The notes: a model not told the origin generated them from the sequence alone. A stretch of DNA of 64,000 nucleotides from Pseudomonas triticicola (GCF_019145375.1 NZ_JAHSTX010000001.1:4241501-4305500); one strand, 5' to 3'. Shown: positions 1 through 8,036, numbered from the stretch's first letter. Program-made: numbers and translations.

Positions 1-1
1 G

Positions 2-1291
2 GACGTGATCATTTCCGATATCCGCATGCCGGGCGCCAGTGGCCTGGATCTGCTGGCGCGGATTCGCGAACAGCACCCACGGCTGCCGGTCATCATCATG
101 ACCGCTCACTCCGATCTGGACAGCGCTGTCGCCTCGTATCAGGGCGGCGCTTTCGAGTATCTGCCCAAGCCGTTCGACGTCGATGAAGCGGTGTCGCTGG
201 TCAAGCGCGCCAATCAACATGCGCAGGAACAGCAAGGCCTGGAAGTCGTGCCAGCCCTGACCCGTACCCCGGAAATCATCGGCGAAGCGCCGGCGATGCA
301 GGAAGTGTTTCGCGCCATCGGGCGCTTGAGCCACTCCAACATCACCGTGCTGATCAACGGCGAATCCGGTACCGGTAAAGAACTGGTGGCCCACGCCCTG
401 CACCGCCACAGCCCCCGCGCGGCCTCGCCGTTCATTGCCCTGAACATGGCGGCGATTCCCAAGGATCTGATGGAATCGGAACTGTTCGGCCACGAGAAAG
501 GCGCGTTCACCGGCGCGGCAAACCTGCGTCGCGGTCGTTTTGAACAGGCGGACGGCGGCACGCTGTTCCTTGATGAAATCGGCGACATGCCGGCGGACAC
601 ACAGACTCGCCTGCTGCGCGTGCTGGCCGATGGCGAATTCTATCGCGTCGGCGGTCATGTGCCGGTCAAAGTCGATGTGCGCATCATCGCCGCGACCCAC
701 CAGAATCTCGAAACGCTCGTCCACGCCGGCAAGTTCCGTGAGGACCTTTTCCACCGCCTCAACGTGATCCGCATCCACATCCCGCGCCTGTCGGATCGTC
801 GCGAAGACATTCCAACCCTGGCCCGGCACTTCCTCAGCCGCGCCGCGCAGGAACTGGCGGTCGAGCCGAAGCTGCTGAAAAGCGAGACCGAGGAATACCT
901 GAAAAACCTGCCGTGGCCGGGCAACGTGCGCCAGTTGGAGAACACCTGCCGCTGGATCACCGTCATGGCCTCCGGCCGTGAAGTGCACATCAGCGATTTG
1001 CCGCCGGAACTGCTCAACCTGCCGCAGGATTCGGCGCCAGTGACCAACTGGGAACAGGCCCTGCGCCAGTGGGCCGATCAGGCGCTGGCCCGTGGCCAGT
1101 CGAGCCTGCTCGACAGCGCAGTGCCAGCGTTCGAGCGGATCATGATCGAGACGGCACTGAAGCACACCGCAGGGCGTCGACGAGATGCGGCGGTGTTGCT
1201 GGGTTGGGGGCGGAACACCTTGACGCGCAAGATCAAGGAACTGGGGATGAAGGTTGATGGTGGGGATGATGACGAGGGGGAAGAGGGTTAA
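2..1291 (+). CDS. ntrC: Nitrogen regulation response regulator NtrC (NR(I)), 5' end missing
   Basis: This is a sigma54-dependent response regulator that activates nitrogen-assimilation genes after phosphorylation by NtrB. The window opens inside the receiver domain, so about 50 N-terminal residues are missing. The phosphoacceptor Asp is in the SDIRMPG motif at bases 14-34. The AAA+ domain follows with Walker A GESGTGKE and the sigma54-contact loop GAFTGA. A Fis-type helix-turn-helix (GRRRDAAVLLGWGRNTLTRK) ends the protein. The acidic tail DGGDDDEGEEG is typical of Pseudomonas NtrC. The next feature on the same strand is a candidate NtrC/sigma54-driven small RNA, which fits the assignment to NtrC rather than to another regulator of this family. 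Confidence 0.93.
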   Translation, partial: DVIISDIRMPGASGLDLLARIREQHPRLPVIIMTAHSDLDSAVASYQGGAFEYLPKPFDVDEAVSLVKRANQHAQEQQGLEVVPALTRTPEIIGEAPAMQEVFRAIGRLSHSNITVLINGESGTGKELVAHALHRHSPRAASPFIALNMAAIPKDLMESELFGHEKGAFTGAANLRRGRFEQADGGTLFLDEIGDMPADTQTRLLRVLADGEFYRVGGHVPVKVDVRIIAATHQNLETLVHAGKFREDLFHRLNVIRIHIPRLSDRREDIPTLARHFLSRAAQELAVEPKLLKSETEEYLKNLPWPGNVRQLENTCRWITVMASGREVHISDLPPELLNLPQDSAPVTNWEQALRQWADQALARGQSSLLDSAVPAFERIMIETALKHTAGRRRDAAVLLGWGRNTLTRKIKELGMKVDGGDDDEGEEG

Positions 1292-1323
1292 CGCTTAAGG
1301 ATTGTCGTGTACTCAGGATCGAT

Positions 1324-1482
1324 CCCCCTCCCCAGCCCTCTCCCCCGAGGGGGAGAGGGGGAAGGGAGCCGATCTCGGGTGGTTTCGAGGCCTGAGTTCG
1401 GCTCGGTATCTCAGGTCGGCGTAACTTGACCGGGCACCTCGGTCAGTCCCCTCTCCCTCTGGGAGAGGGTTAGGGTGAGGGC
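1324..1482. repeat. Interspersed repeat with inverted CCCTCTCCC/GGGAGAGGG ends
   Basis: The element starts with CCAGCCCTCTCCCCCGAGGG and ends with CTCTGGGAGAGGGTTAGGGT. Each end is a hairpin of CCCTCTCC/GGAGAGGG, and the two ends are inverted relative to each other around a core of about 100 bases. A second element with the same ends lies at 54977-55151. This is an intergenic interspersed repeat class seen in Pseudomonas genomes. It sits between ntrC and the small RNA promoter. Confidence 0.8.
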
Positions 1483-1487
1483 TACCG

Positions 1488-1504
1488 TGCACCGCATCAA
1501 TGCA
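1488..1504 (+). promoter_or_regulatory. Candidate NtrC binding site
   Basis: TGCACCGCATCAATGCA fits the NtrC palindrome TGCAC-N7-GTGCA with a single mismatch (A for G at 1500). It lies about 150 bases upstream of a sigma54-type promoter, a usual distance for an enhancer site. The ntrC gene itself is just upstream. Confidence 0.6.
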
Positions 1505-1580
1505 CAATGACCCGCGATCGCGCACAGCCGTATCGCCACAATCACTCCTGAAAACACTGAAAAACCCTTCATTCAAAAAC

Positions 1581-1610
1581 GCGAAAGCCCCGAGTCCCGG
1601 GGCTTTCGCG
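1581..1610 (-). terminator. Rho-independent terminator facing the - strand
   Basis: The perfect stem CGAAAGCCCC/GGGGCTTTCG is followed on the - strand by TTTTTG. It lies about 310 bases past the stop codon of the LRR gene at 1923, beyond the small RNA region. A - strand transcript ending here would run antisense through the small RNA and its promoter. Confidence 0.6.
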
Positions 1611-1646
1611 TCCCCAAAGTGTTTTTTGTTTCGGCAAATTAAAACC

Positions 1647-1662
1647 TGGCACGCCCCCTGCA
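1647..1662 (+). promoter_or_regulatory. Sigma54 (-24/-12) promoter of the NrsZ-like small RNA
   Basis: TGGCACGCCCCCTGCA matches the consensus TGGCACGNNNNTTGCW at all fixed positions except one (C for T at 1658). GG and GC have the obligatory spacing. Transcription would begin near 1673, directly before the first hairpin of the tandem array. No coding region follows on this strand until 6659, so the product should be an RNA. Confidence 0.75.
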
Positions 1663-1672
1663 GTACCTGTCT

Positions 1673-1920
1673 CAGGTGATTCGTTTCACCACCCGTTTCG
1701 GGGACCTTGGTACAGGCAGGCCGGGGATTCCCCTCTTTACATCGGGCTCACAGCGCAAAGCGGTGAGCCCACCCTTTTGGGATCCTTGGTACAGGCAGGC
1801 CGGGGGTTCCCTCTTTACACCGGGCTGACGCCGCAAGCGAAGCCCATGCTTTTGGGAACCCTGATACAGGCAGGTCAGGGATTCCCGCTTTTACACCTCC
1901 AGCCGAGGTGTTCAGCTCGG
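1673..1920 (+). ncRNA. nrsZ: NrsZ-like nitrogen-regulated small RNA with three tandem hairpin units
   Basis: Downstream of the sigma54 promoter the + strand has a 5' hairpin (GGTGA/TCACC, 1675-1690), then three tandem copies of a module. Each module begins with a match to TACAGGCAGGCCGGGGATTCC, anchored at 1711, 1790 and 1865 (periods 79 and 75 bases). Each then carries a hairpin: GGGCTCAC/GTGAGCCC at 1744-1770, GGGCT/AGCCC at 1822-1845, and CACCT/AGGTG near 1896. In P. aeruginosa the sigma54- and NtrBC-dependent, processed small RNA NrsZ is encoded just after ntrC and is modular. Location, promoter and architecture agree, so I infer the orthologue. The 3' end is uncertain: no U-run terminator is visible before the LRR gene end at 1923. 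Confidence 0.78.
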
Positions 1921-1922
1921 CG

Positions 1923-3920
1923 CTAATCAAGCTTTGGACGTTTGGGCAAATGGTGCAGGGGCTGGTTCTGCCGCCCCGAGTCATATTCCCGTATTAGTGC
2001 TTCAAGCCTGTCCAGCATTTTCCCGGGGCTGGGTTCATTGATCAGAATGTCCTTCATCCTTGCCTGTTCGCTTGGCTCAGCCTTCGTATAGATATCCAGA
2101 AACCACCACACCCGTCGCTGTAAAAGTGGATACTCAACGTGAAATTCAGGTGTACGGCTCAGCTTCCGGATTCCATTGAGCACGTCACTTCCTGCTCCGC
2201 CGAAACTGTCCCAGAGCTTCAATTTTCCGGACAACTCCAATGGCGGCACATTGCGCAGCCACAGGTTTGCCGAGCGATCATTACTTTCAACTCCCAGCCA
2301 GATATCGGTGCCTGTTTTTATACGCGCATGTATCAGCCGGCGGAGCGAAGCCGGATCCGTAATTGGATTGCCGATGAAATTGAAGCCGGTTCTGAGTTCA
2401 ACGGACTCGGGAATCGACGTAATGCGGTTGTTCGCCAGGTTCAACACTTTCCCGGGAATCTCGTCGGTGATGCCCTCCGGAAATTTGTCTAGCAATGCAT
2501 TGGAAAGATTCAGCTCCTGCAGTGCAGTCATTCCTTTGAGTGAAGGTGCGACAGAAAGCGCATTGTTGCCGAGCCTTAATACTTCCAGTGTTGACCACCC
2601 GCTGTCGGCATCAAGACCGAAAGGGATTCGGCGTATACCAGCTCCTGTCAGGTCCAGCACACGCAACTCGGTCATCCCGGAAATATCAGGATCCGTTTGC
2701 AAGAAATCGTTCTGGCGTTGAACAGGTACGCCAAAGCGCAACGGACCGGGCAAACCATTCACCTCTGGCCCCGGTGTGCTACCAAGCCTCAACACCTGGA
2801 GTCTGGTCATGTCCCTCACCGAAAAATCAGCCTGTAGGTCACAATCCTGCAGGCTCAGTTCTCGTAAATGGGGGAGCCTTTTTAATTGCTCGGTAAAGCG
2901 CGAATCCACCCTGAATCTTGAATAACTCATATCCATAAGGAACAGTCCGGCCCCTGAGCTTCTACTGGTGATCATCTGGCTGGCTATCGTCAGACTTTCA
3001 ATGTTGGGAAACTGCGCAAAAAACACTTCCGGGTCCAGCGGCGCATGCCCTCTTAAAGAAAGAGAAACGACGGACTTGAACTTCAATGAAAGCAGCCTAT
3101 CGACTGGCCATAGCGTGAGATTGATATCCAGTTTGTAACCCGTTAGCCGCCCATTACTATAAACCTGCTGATCAGGCGCACCTTGCCACTTGTGCACTTG
3201 GCGTAGCGTGTTCCACATGGCAATCGCCTCAGTTATTTCATGGGACTGTAAAGCGTGATTCTGGTGGTACGGGATGCTGACGTGTTTGATGTCCAGCTGA
3301 GGAAGCCCAAGCTGAATGTGCTTGAGTTCAAGCTCTGCCACGTCCTTGTCATCGAACCGGGCAATGAACGCATCTGCGTCCTGATCGGCAATTTCCGGAA
3401 GATATTTCCGAACCTGCGCCAAGGTTGTTGGCTCAACGACCGCGCGCGGGTACCAGTAACCGGTGTCGGGGTTGCGCAGAAGCACCGGTCCGGACGCAAG
3501 CAACTCGCTTGGACGTCGGGCACGATATAAACCTGTGACCGGATCCGTCGCGACAGGCACAAGATCGCCGTTGGCCAGGTCAGCGTATATTCGCTTCCCG
3601 ATCACACGCAAACCATCAGTGTTGACCTGTGGAAGTATCGCTCGGGCGTTGGTGACGTAATTGTCGAGCGAAGCCTGGGGCTCGGGAGGGCGGGCGCCCT
3701 CCGGCATCGCATGAACCACAACTGCAGAAGGGAGTACGCCATCGATAGTTGCATCGCTGGATGAGCCGGCACGCGGCTGTGAAATATCCTGCGTAAGATT
3801 CGAGTCGCCGCCTCTGCGACCCAAGTGGCCCTGCAGAGAAGCGTCCGCATCCGTCGACCGATGCGGGCTGCCGGAAGCGTCCACGTGGCTGCTGCCACCG
3901 CGAGGGGGTTTTACTGGCAT
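1923..3920 (-). CDS. Leucine-rich-repeat protein with degenerate, truncated NEL-like C-terminus (copy A)
   Basis: A protein of 665 residues with no signal peptide and a polar Ser/Pro/Gly-rich first 80 residues. A middle region (YVTNARAILPQVN...TGLYRARRPSELL, about 87-160) resembles segments of the large Pseudomonas proteins that carry dermonecrotic-toxin and NEL domains. LRR units lie at about 300-520 (LRELSLQDCDL, LRVLDLTGAGI, LEVLRLGNNAL, LQELNLSNALL). The segment after the LRRs (NPITDPASLRRLI...TGTDIWLG...LWLRNVP...LSRTPEF...RVWWFLDIY) looks like the linker and first helices of an NEL ubiquitin-ligase domain. The protein stops soon after, with SPGKMLDRLE where NEL enzymes have a Cys-containing motif. 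It is therefore probably not an active ligase. A paralogue lies at 4041-6032. The DNA is visibly more A/T-rich than its neighbours. Start ATG at 3920 after AAGGATGAAAAA. Confidence 0.8.
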   Translation of the reverse strand: MPVKPPRGGSSHVDASGSPHRSTDADASLQGHLGRRGGDSNLTQDISQPRAGSSSDATIDGVLPSAVVVHAMPEGARPPEPQASLDNYVTNARAILPQVNTDGLRVIGKRIYADLANGDLVPVATDPVTGLYRARRPSELLASGPVLLRNPDTGYWYPRAVVEPTTLAQVRKYLPEIADQDADAFIARFDDKDVAELELKHIQLGLPQLDIKHVSIPYHQNHALQSHEITEAIAMWNTLRQVHKWQGAPDQQVYSNGRLTGYKLDINLTLWPVDRLLSLKFKSVVSLSLRGHAPLDPEVFFAQFPNIESLTIASQMITSRSSGAGLFLMDMSYSRFRVDSRFTEQLKRLPHLRELSLQDCDLQADFSVRDMTRLQVLRLGSTPGPEVNGLPGPLRFGVPVQRQNDFLQTDPDISGMTELRVLDLTGAGIRRIPFGLDADSGWSTLEVLRLGNNALSVAPSLKGMTALQELNLSNALLDKFPEGITDEIPGKVLNLANNRITSIPESVELRTGFNFIGNPITDPASLRRLIHARIKTGTDIWLGVESNDRSANLWLRNVPPLELSGKLKLWDSFGGAGSDVLNGIRKLSRTPEFHVEYPLLQRRVWWFLDIYTKAEPSEQARMKDILINEPSPGKMLDRLEALIREYDSGRQNQPLHHLPKRPKLD

Positions 3921-3943
3921 ATTTTTTCATCCTTGAAAATAGT

Positions 3944-3963
3944 CTCCGGCATTGATGCCGGAG
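3944..3963 (-). terminator. Hairpin between the two LRR genes
   Basis: A perfect 8-base-pair stem CTCCGGCA/TGCCGGAG with a 4-base loop, about 80 bases past the end of copy B and 24 bases before the ATG of copy A. No clear U-run follows on the - strand. It could be a weak terminator or a leader structure for copy A. Confidence 0.4.
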
Positions 3964-3985
3964 GAAATGGGGGTTGGCATACTGA

Positions 3986-4010
3986 ACACAGGCAGGCTGA
4001 AGATTCCTGC
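3986..4010 (+). repeat. Diverged fourth copy of the NrsZ-like module core
   Basis: ACAGGCAGGCTGAAGATTCC at 3988-4007 matches the module core ACAGGCAGGCCGGGGATTCC of the small RNA in 16 of 20 positions with no gap. It lies just past the stop codon of LRR copy B, as the three full units lie past the stop of copy A. This suggests that gene and flanking element were duplicated together. Confidence 0.45.
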
Positions 4011-4040
4011 GATAACACAGACTTCACGTGCTCTTGCGAG

Positions 4041-6032
4041 TCATTCGAGCCTTGGGCGCTTGGACGGTGGATGCAGCGGCTGATTCTGTCGCCCTCCGTC
4101 ATAGCTGCGGATTTCATTCTCCAGACGATCCAGCATTCTTCCGGGACTCGTTTCCGTATGAAGAATGGCGTCAAGCCTGGCCCGCTCGTTGACGTCGGCC
4201 CCGTCATAAATTTCCAGAAACCACCAAACGCGCCGCTGCAACAGCGGGCGTTCAACGTGAAACTCGGGCGTTCGACTCAGCCGACGAAGAATTCCGGTCA
4301 CTGCCAGTGGCATCGCGGCGTTATGCCTGTCCCACAGCGCTTGTTTTTCGGCTATCTGTTCCTGTGGCACATTGCGGAGCCAGAGATCGGCAGATACGTC
4401 GCTGCTTTCCTGTCCAAGCCAGATATCGGTGCCTGTCTCTACACGTGCTCGTATCAACCGCCGTAGAGAGGCCGGGTCCGTTACAGGATTGCCGATGAGA
4501 TTGAAGCCCGCTCTGAGCTCAACGGATTCGGGAATCGACCTGATATGATTGTCAGCAAGATTCAATTCTTTTGCGGGAATCCTGTCGGTAATGCCCTCGG
4601 GAAATCTTTGCAATCGTGTATTGGAAAGATCCAGCTCCTGCAGTGCGGTCATGTTTTCGAGTGAAAGGCTGTTCGCAAGCGGATTGCCCCCCAGTCTTAA
4701 CACTTCCAGCTTCGACGCCACATCGATGGTCTCAAGACCGGAAGGCAGCAGGTGTATTCCGGTGCGGCTCAGATCCAGCACCCGCAGTTCAGTCATCCCT
4801 CTGAGGTCAGCTGCCACTTGCAAAAAGGTGACTTGCTCCTGATGCTGCATTTGCATGTGGAGGCTATTCACCGGCGGCTCGAATGTATTGCAAAGCCAAA
4901 GCTCATGTAGCCTGGCAAGGCCTCGTACCGAAAAGTCAGACGTCAATTCACAGTCCTGCAGGTGCAGCCTTTGCAAACGCGGGAATTTTTTCAATTGCTC
5001 GGCAAAGCGCGAATCCAGACTGAATTTTGAATGAACCCGTTCTATCACGTTCCATCCTTGAAACCGCCCTTCCACTTCGATTACCTGACTGGTGATCGTC
5101 AGAGTTTCAAGGTTGGGAAATTGTGCGCAAAACACGTCCGGGTCCAGCCGCCCACGGCCTCTCAAAGTCAAAGAAACGACTGAGCCGAATTTCAAGGAAA
5201 GCGGCTTTGCAACTGGCCATATTGTCAGATCGATTTCCAGCTTGAAGCCCACGAGCCGCCCATCACGGTAGACCCGCTGATCGGGCTGACCTTGCCATTT
5301 GTACAACTGGCGAAGCGTCGTCCACATATTCCACGCCGCACGAAACTCCTGGTCCGATGTAATGCGAGCTCGACTGAACGGCATTTCAAAACGCGTCGAG
5401 TCCAATTGCGCAATCCCAAGCTGGATATGCTTGAGCTCAAGCTCTGCCACGTCCTTGTCATCAAACCGGGCGATGAAGGCATCTGCGTCCTCGTCGGTCG
5501 TGTCGGGGAGGTATTTGCGGATCTGTTCCCGGGTAGTTGGCTCCGCGACTTCACGCGCATACCAAAGTCCGCTGTCCACATCGCGCAGCATCACCGGGCC
5601 GGATGGGAGCAACTCGCTTGGCCGCCGGGCTCGATACAAGCCCGTCGCAGGATCCACTGCGACAGGCACCAGGTCGCCGTTGACCAGATCTGCATATGTT
5701 CGCCGACTGATCACCCGCAAACCTTCGCTGTTGACCTGTGGAAGTATCGCTCGGGCGTTGGTGACGTAATTGTCCAGCGAAGGCTGGGTGGCGGGAGGGC
5801 GAATACCCTCAGCGATTGTGCGAACCACAACGGCCGCGGTGGGGGGTACGGCATCCAGGGTCGCGTCAATGGAGGATGTGGCGCGCGGCTGCGAATGAAC
5901 CTGAGCGATACTCACATCGACGCCTGTGCGACCCAAGTGGCCGGGAAGCGAAGTCTCCACGTCCGCAGACCGGTGCGGGCCGCCCGAGGCGTCCACGTGG
6001 GTACCGCCACCGCGAGGGGGTTTTACTGGCAT
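4041..6032 (-). CDS. Leucine-rich-repeat protein with degenerate, truncated NEL-like C-terminus (copy B)
   Basis: A tandem paralogue of the 1923-3920 gene, 663 residues, alignable over its whole length. Shared parts include the N-terminus MPVKPPRGG, the block DADAFIARFDDKDVAELELK, the LRRs (LQRLHLQDCELT, LRVLDLSRTGI, LEVLRLGGNPL, LQELDLSNTRL) and the tail with TGTDIWLGQES, RVWWFLEIYD and SPGRMLDRLE. As in copy A, the NEL catalytic Cys region is replaced by Ser-Pro-Gly and the C-terminal lobe is missing. No signal peptide or membrane segment is seen. The first 85 residues are low-complexity and differ most between the copies. A good ribosome site (AAGGATGAAAAT) precedes ATG 6032. Both copies are probably co-transcribed. 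Export route and target are unknown. Confidence 0.8.
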   Translation of the reverse strand: MPVKPPRGGGTHVDASGGPHRSADVETSLPGHLGRTGVDVSIAQVHSQPRATSSIDATLDAVPPTAAVVVRTIAEGIRPPATQPSLDNYVTNARAILPQVNSEGLRVISRRTYADLVNGDLVPVAVDPATGLYRARRPSELLPSGPVMLRDVDSGLWYAREVAEPTTREQIRKYLPDTTDEDADAFIARFDDKDVAELELKHIQLGIAQLDSTRFEMPFSRARITSDQEFRAAWNMWTTLRQLYKWQGQPDQRVYRDGRLVGFKLEIDLTIWPVAKPLSLKFGSVVSLTLRGRGRLDPDVFCAQFPNLETLTITSQVIEVEGRFQGWNVIERVHSKFSLDSRFAEQLKKFPRLQRLHLQDCELTSDFSVRGLARLHELWLCNTFEPPVNSLHMQMQHQEQVTFLQVAADLRGMTELRVLDLSRTGIHLLPSGLETIDVASKLEVLRLGGNPLANSLSLENMTALQELDLSNTRLQRFPEGITDRIPAKELNLADNHIRSIPESVELRAGFNLIGNPVTDPASLRRLIRARVETGTDIWLGQESSDVSADLWLRNVPQEQIAEKQALWDRHNAAMPLAVTGILRRLSRTPEFHVERPLLQRRVWWFLEIYDGADVNERARLDAILHTETSPGRMLDRLENEIRSYDGGRQNQPLHPPSKRPRLE

Positions 6033-6219
6033 ATTTTCATCCTTGAAAAAGACGCCCCCTGCATTCCTGCAAGGGGACGACGGGTTTCGGCATCCTGCCG
6101 TTTGGAGGGACGAACGATAGCGTGCACGAGCACGTGCTGGAGATGGGAAAGGAAGACGGTCGCAGTGGGAAACGACCTCAAATAGTGTGGGAGCGCGCCC
6201 CAGTGATGAAGAAGTGCCG

Positions 6220-6660
6220 CTAGGGCTCGCTCAAACGGATCTCCAGTCGCCAGCGATCATCGACCTCGCTACCGACCCAGTCGCCCCGCAACGGACGCGC
6301 TGCCAGCACCGTCAGCAACAATCCGCCATCACTCTTGCGCGTGCGCCAGTTGACGTCCTTGCCGTTGAGCCTGAGCTGGCCTTTCTGCGGTCGACCTTCG
6401 GCCTGAAACAGCAGCGCGACGGTGCCGTCGATGATCTCGCCGTGCAGCTTCGGCTCATTGTTGAACCACACCACCAGGCCGCCATCGGTAACCTCGACCT
6501 GCTCCAGCATGCTCGGATCCGGCGTGGTCAGCCGGCCGATCATCAAGCCGATCATCAAGCCGACAATCGCCAGCGAGCCGATGACTCGCGGGAATAGTTT
6601 CGAACGGTTGTCCACAGGCGGCGTAGAATGCCGCTCATCTTTACCTTCGGAGCCGTGCAT
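6220..6660 (-). CDS. Single-pass membrane protein of unknown function
   Basis: A 146-residue protein with a polar N-terminus, one membrane helix at about 25-45 ([17 protein letters not shown]) and a C-terminal domain of about 100 residues, rich in beta-strand-like sequence, that would face the periplasm. I recognise no catalytic motif. The ATG overlaps the ATG of trmL on the other strand (CATG at 6658-6661), so the two genes are divergent with no spacer. The only other in-frame start, GTG at 6615, lacks a clear ribosome site, so I keep the longer form with reserve. Confidence 0.65.
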   Translation of the reverse strand: MHGSEGKDERHSTPPVDNRSKLFPRVIGSLAIVGLMIGLMIGRLTTPDPSMLEQVEVTDGGLVVWFNNEPKLHGEIIDGTVALLFQAEGRPQKGQLRLNGKDVNWRTRKSDGGLLLTVLAARPLRGDWVGSEVDDRWRLEIRLSEP

Positions 6661-7114
6661 GTTTCACGTCATCCTTTTTCAACCAGAAATTCCGCCGAAC
6701 ACCGGCAACGTTATCAGGCTGTGCGCCAACAGCGGCTGCCACCTGCATTTGATCGAACCACTGGGTTTCGAGATGGACGACAAGCGCCTGCGCCGTGCCG
6801 GTCTCGACTACCACGAATATGCCACGTTGCAGCGTCACGCTGACTTGGCCAGTTGTCTGGAAAGTCTGGGCAACCCGCGCGTGTTCGCCTTCACCACCAA
6901 AGGTTCGCGGCCGTTCCATGATGCCGCGTTCGTGCCCGGCGATGCGTTTCTGTTCGGCCCGGAAAGTCGTGGCCTGCCAGCGGACGTGCTCGATTCCCTG
7001 CCCGGCGAACAGCGCCTGCGCCTGCCAATGCGCGAAGGCTGCCGCAGCCTGAACCTGTCCAACACCGTGGCGGTCGCCGTGTACGAAGCGTGGCGGCAGA
7101 ACGACTTCAAGTAA
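6659..7114 (+). CDS. trmL: tRNA (cytidine/uridine-2'-O-)-methyltransferase TrmL
   Basis: A 151-residue SPOUT-class methyltransferase that 2'-O-methylates the wobble nucleotide (position 34) of tRNA-Leu isoacceptors. Family hallmarks are the N-terminus [17 protein letters not shown] with PNTGN, the FGPESRGLP motif and the knot segment [20 protein letters not shown], where SAM binds. The start at 6659 gives the normal family length. The open frame extends further upstream but without family similarity. It is convergent with secB and separated from it by a palindromic repeat. Confidence 0.95.
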   Translation: MFHVILFQPEIPPNTGNVIRLCANSGCHLHLIEPLGFEMDDKRLRRAGLDYHEYATLQRHADLASCLESLGNPRVFAFTTKGSRPFHDAAFVPGDAFLFGPESRGLPADVLDSLPGEQRLRLPMREGCRSLNLSNTVAVAVYEAWRQNDFK

Positions 7115-7128
7115 CGCCGCAAAACAAA

Positions 7129-7218
7129 TGTGGGAGCGAGCCTGCTCGCGATTACGGAGTGTCAGTCAACATTGATGTGTCTGACAGACCGCTTTCGCGA
7201 GCAGGCTCGCTCCCACAT
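7129..7218. repeat. REPIN, GAGCGAGCCTGCTCGCGA type, head-to-head
   Basis: Two inverted copies of TGTGGGAGCGAGCCTGCTCG with about 45 bases between them, forming one long imperfect hairpin. It lies between the convergent genes trmL and secB. The same element recurs at 10148, 19442, 43950 and 46760. Confidence 0.9.
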
Positions 7219-7237
7219 GGGGTATTGCTGAACCGTC

Positions 7238-7723
7238 TTACTGAACGGTCGGGGTCTCGCCGCTTTCCTGCATGCGCTGCAGCTCTTGCGCGTACAGGGC
7301 ATCGAAGTTCACCGGGGCCAGCATCAGCGCCGGGAACGAGCCACGGGTAACCAGGCTGTCCAGGGTCTCGCGGGCATACGGGAACAGGATGTTCGGGCAG
7401 AATGCTCCCAAGGTGTGGCTCATCGAAGCCGCGTCCAGGTTCTTGATCAGGAAGATACCGGCCTGTTGCACTTCAGCGATGAAGGCCACTTCTTCACCGT
7501 TTTTTACGGTAACGGAAAGGGTCAGCACCACTTCGTAGAAGTCGCCTTCCAGCGCTTTTTGGCGAGTGTTCAGATCCAGACCGACCGCCGGATCCCACTG
7601 CTGGCGGAAGATCGCCGGGCTTTTCGGGGCTTCGAAGGACAGGTCGCGTACGTAGATGCGCTGCAAGGAGAATTGCGGTGCGGTTTCTTCTTCGCTGGCT
7701 GCAGTGTTCTGTTGGTCAGTCAT
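7238..7723 (-). CDS. secB: Protein-export chaperone SecB
   Basis: A cytoplasmic tetrameric chaperone that keeps preproteins unfolded and hands them to SecA. The 161 residues match the family, with [19 protein letters not shown] near the N-terminus and the conserved [19 protein letters not shown], which belongs to the peptide-binding and SecA-contact region. The N-terminal extension [13 protein letters not shown] and the C-terminal tail vary in the family. It is last in a run with the rhodanese and grxC genes on the same strand. Confidence 0.96.
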   Translation of the reverse strand: MTDQQNTAASEEETAPQFSLQRIYVRDLSFEAPKSPAIFRQQWDPAVGLDLNTRQKALEGDFYEVVLTLSVTVKNGEEVAFIAEVQQAGIFLIKNLDAASMSHTLGAFCPNILFPYARETLDSLVTRGSFPALMLAPVNFDALYAQELQRMQESGETPTVQ

Positions 7724-7780
7724 CTCAGATCCTTATCGATCTTGGGTCTTTTAGGGAGTGCTGTACGTGGGTGCAGCCGT

Positions 7781-8035
7781 TCAGCCCTTGAGCAGCGCGT
7801 CGAGTTTGCCGGCGCGTTCCAGGGCGTATAAATCATCGCAACCGCCGATGTGCTTTGCGCCGATCCAGATCTGCGGCACGGACGTGCGCCCGGCCTTTTT
7901 GGTCATTTCGGCACGCAGCTGCGGCTTGCCATCGACCTTGATCTCTTCGAAGGCCACGCCTTTGTTCTCGAGCAGGTACTTGGCGCGCGAGCAGTAAGGG
8001 CAGTAATCGCTGGAGTAGACGATGACTTTGTTCAT
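7781..8035 (-). CDS. grxC: Glutaredoxin 3 (GrxC)
   Basis: An 84-residue thiol-disulfide oxidoreductase that uses glutathione. The dithiol site CPYC lies at residues 12-15, followed by the family signature TSVPQIWIGAKHIGGCDDL, which contains the cis-Pro and the glutathione-binding GG-CDD segment. The ATG begins 1 base after the stop codon of the rhodanese gene, so translation is probably coupled. secB follows 57 bases later. Confidence 0.95.
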   Translation of the reverse strand: MNKVIVYSSDYCPYCSRAKYLLENKGVAFEEIKVDGKPQLRAEMTKKAGRTSVPQIWIGAKHIGGCDDLYALERAGKLDALLKG

Positions 8036-8036
8036 G

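Noticed and set aside
1313..1576. 87-codon frame on the - strand
   Set aside because: It runs through an interspersed intergenic repeat (HPNPLPEGEG-type peptide is a typical repeat translation) and has no family similarity.
1748..1984. 78-codon frame on the - strand with repeated PDLPVSGFPK/PGLPVPRIPK
   Set aside because: The repeated peptide results from the tandem RNA modules. No ribosome site and it overlaps the LRR gene end in another frame.
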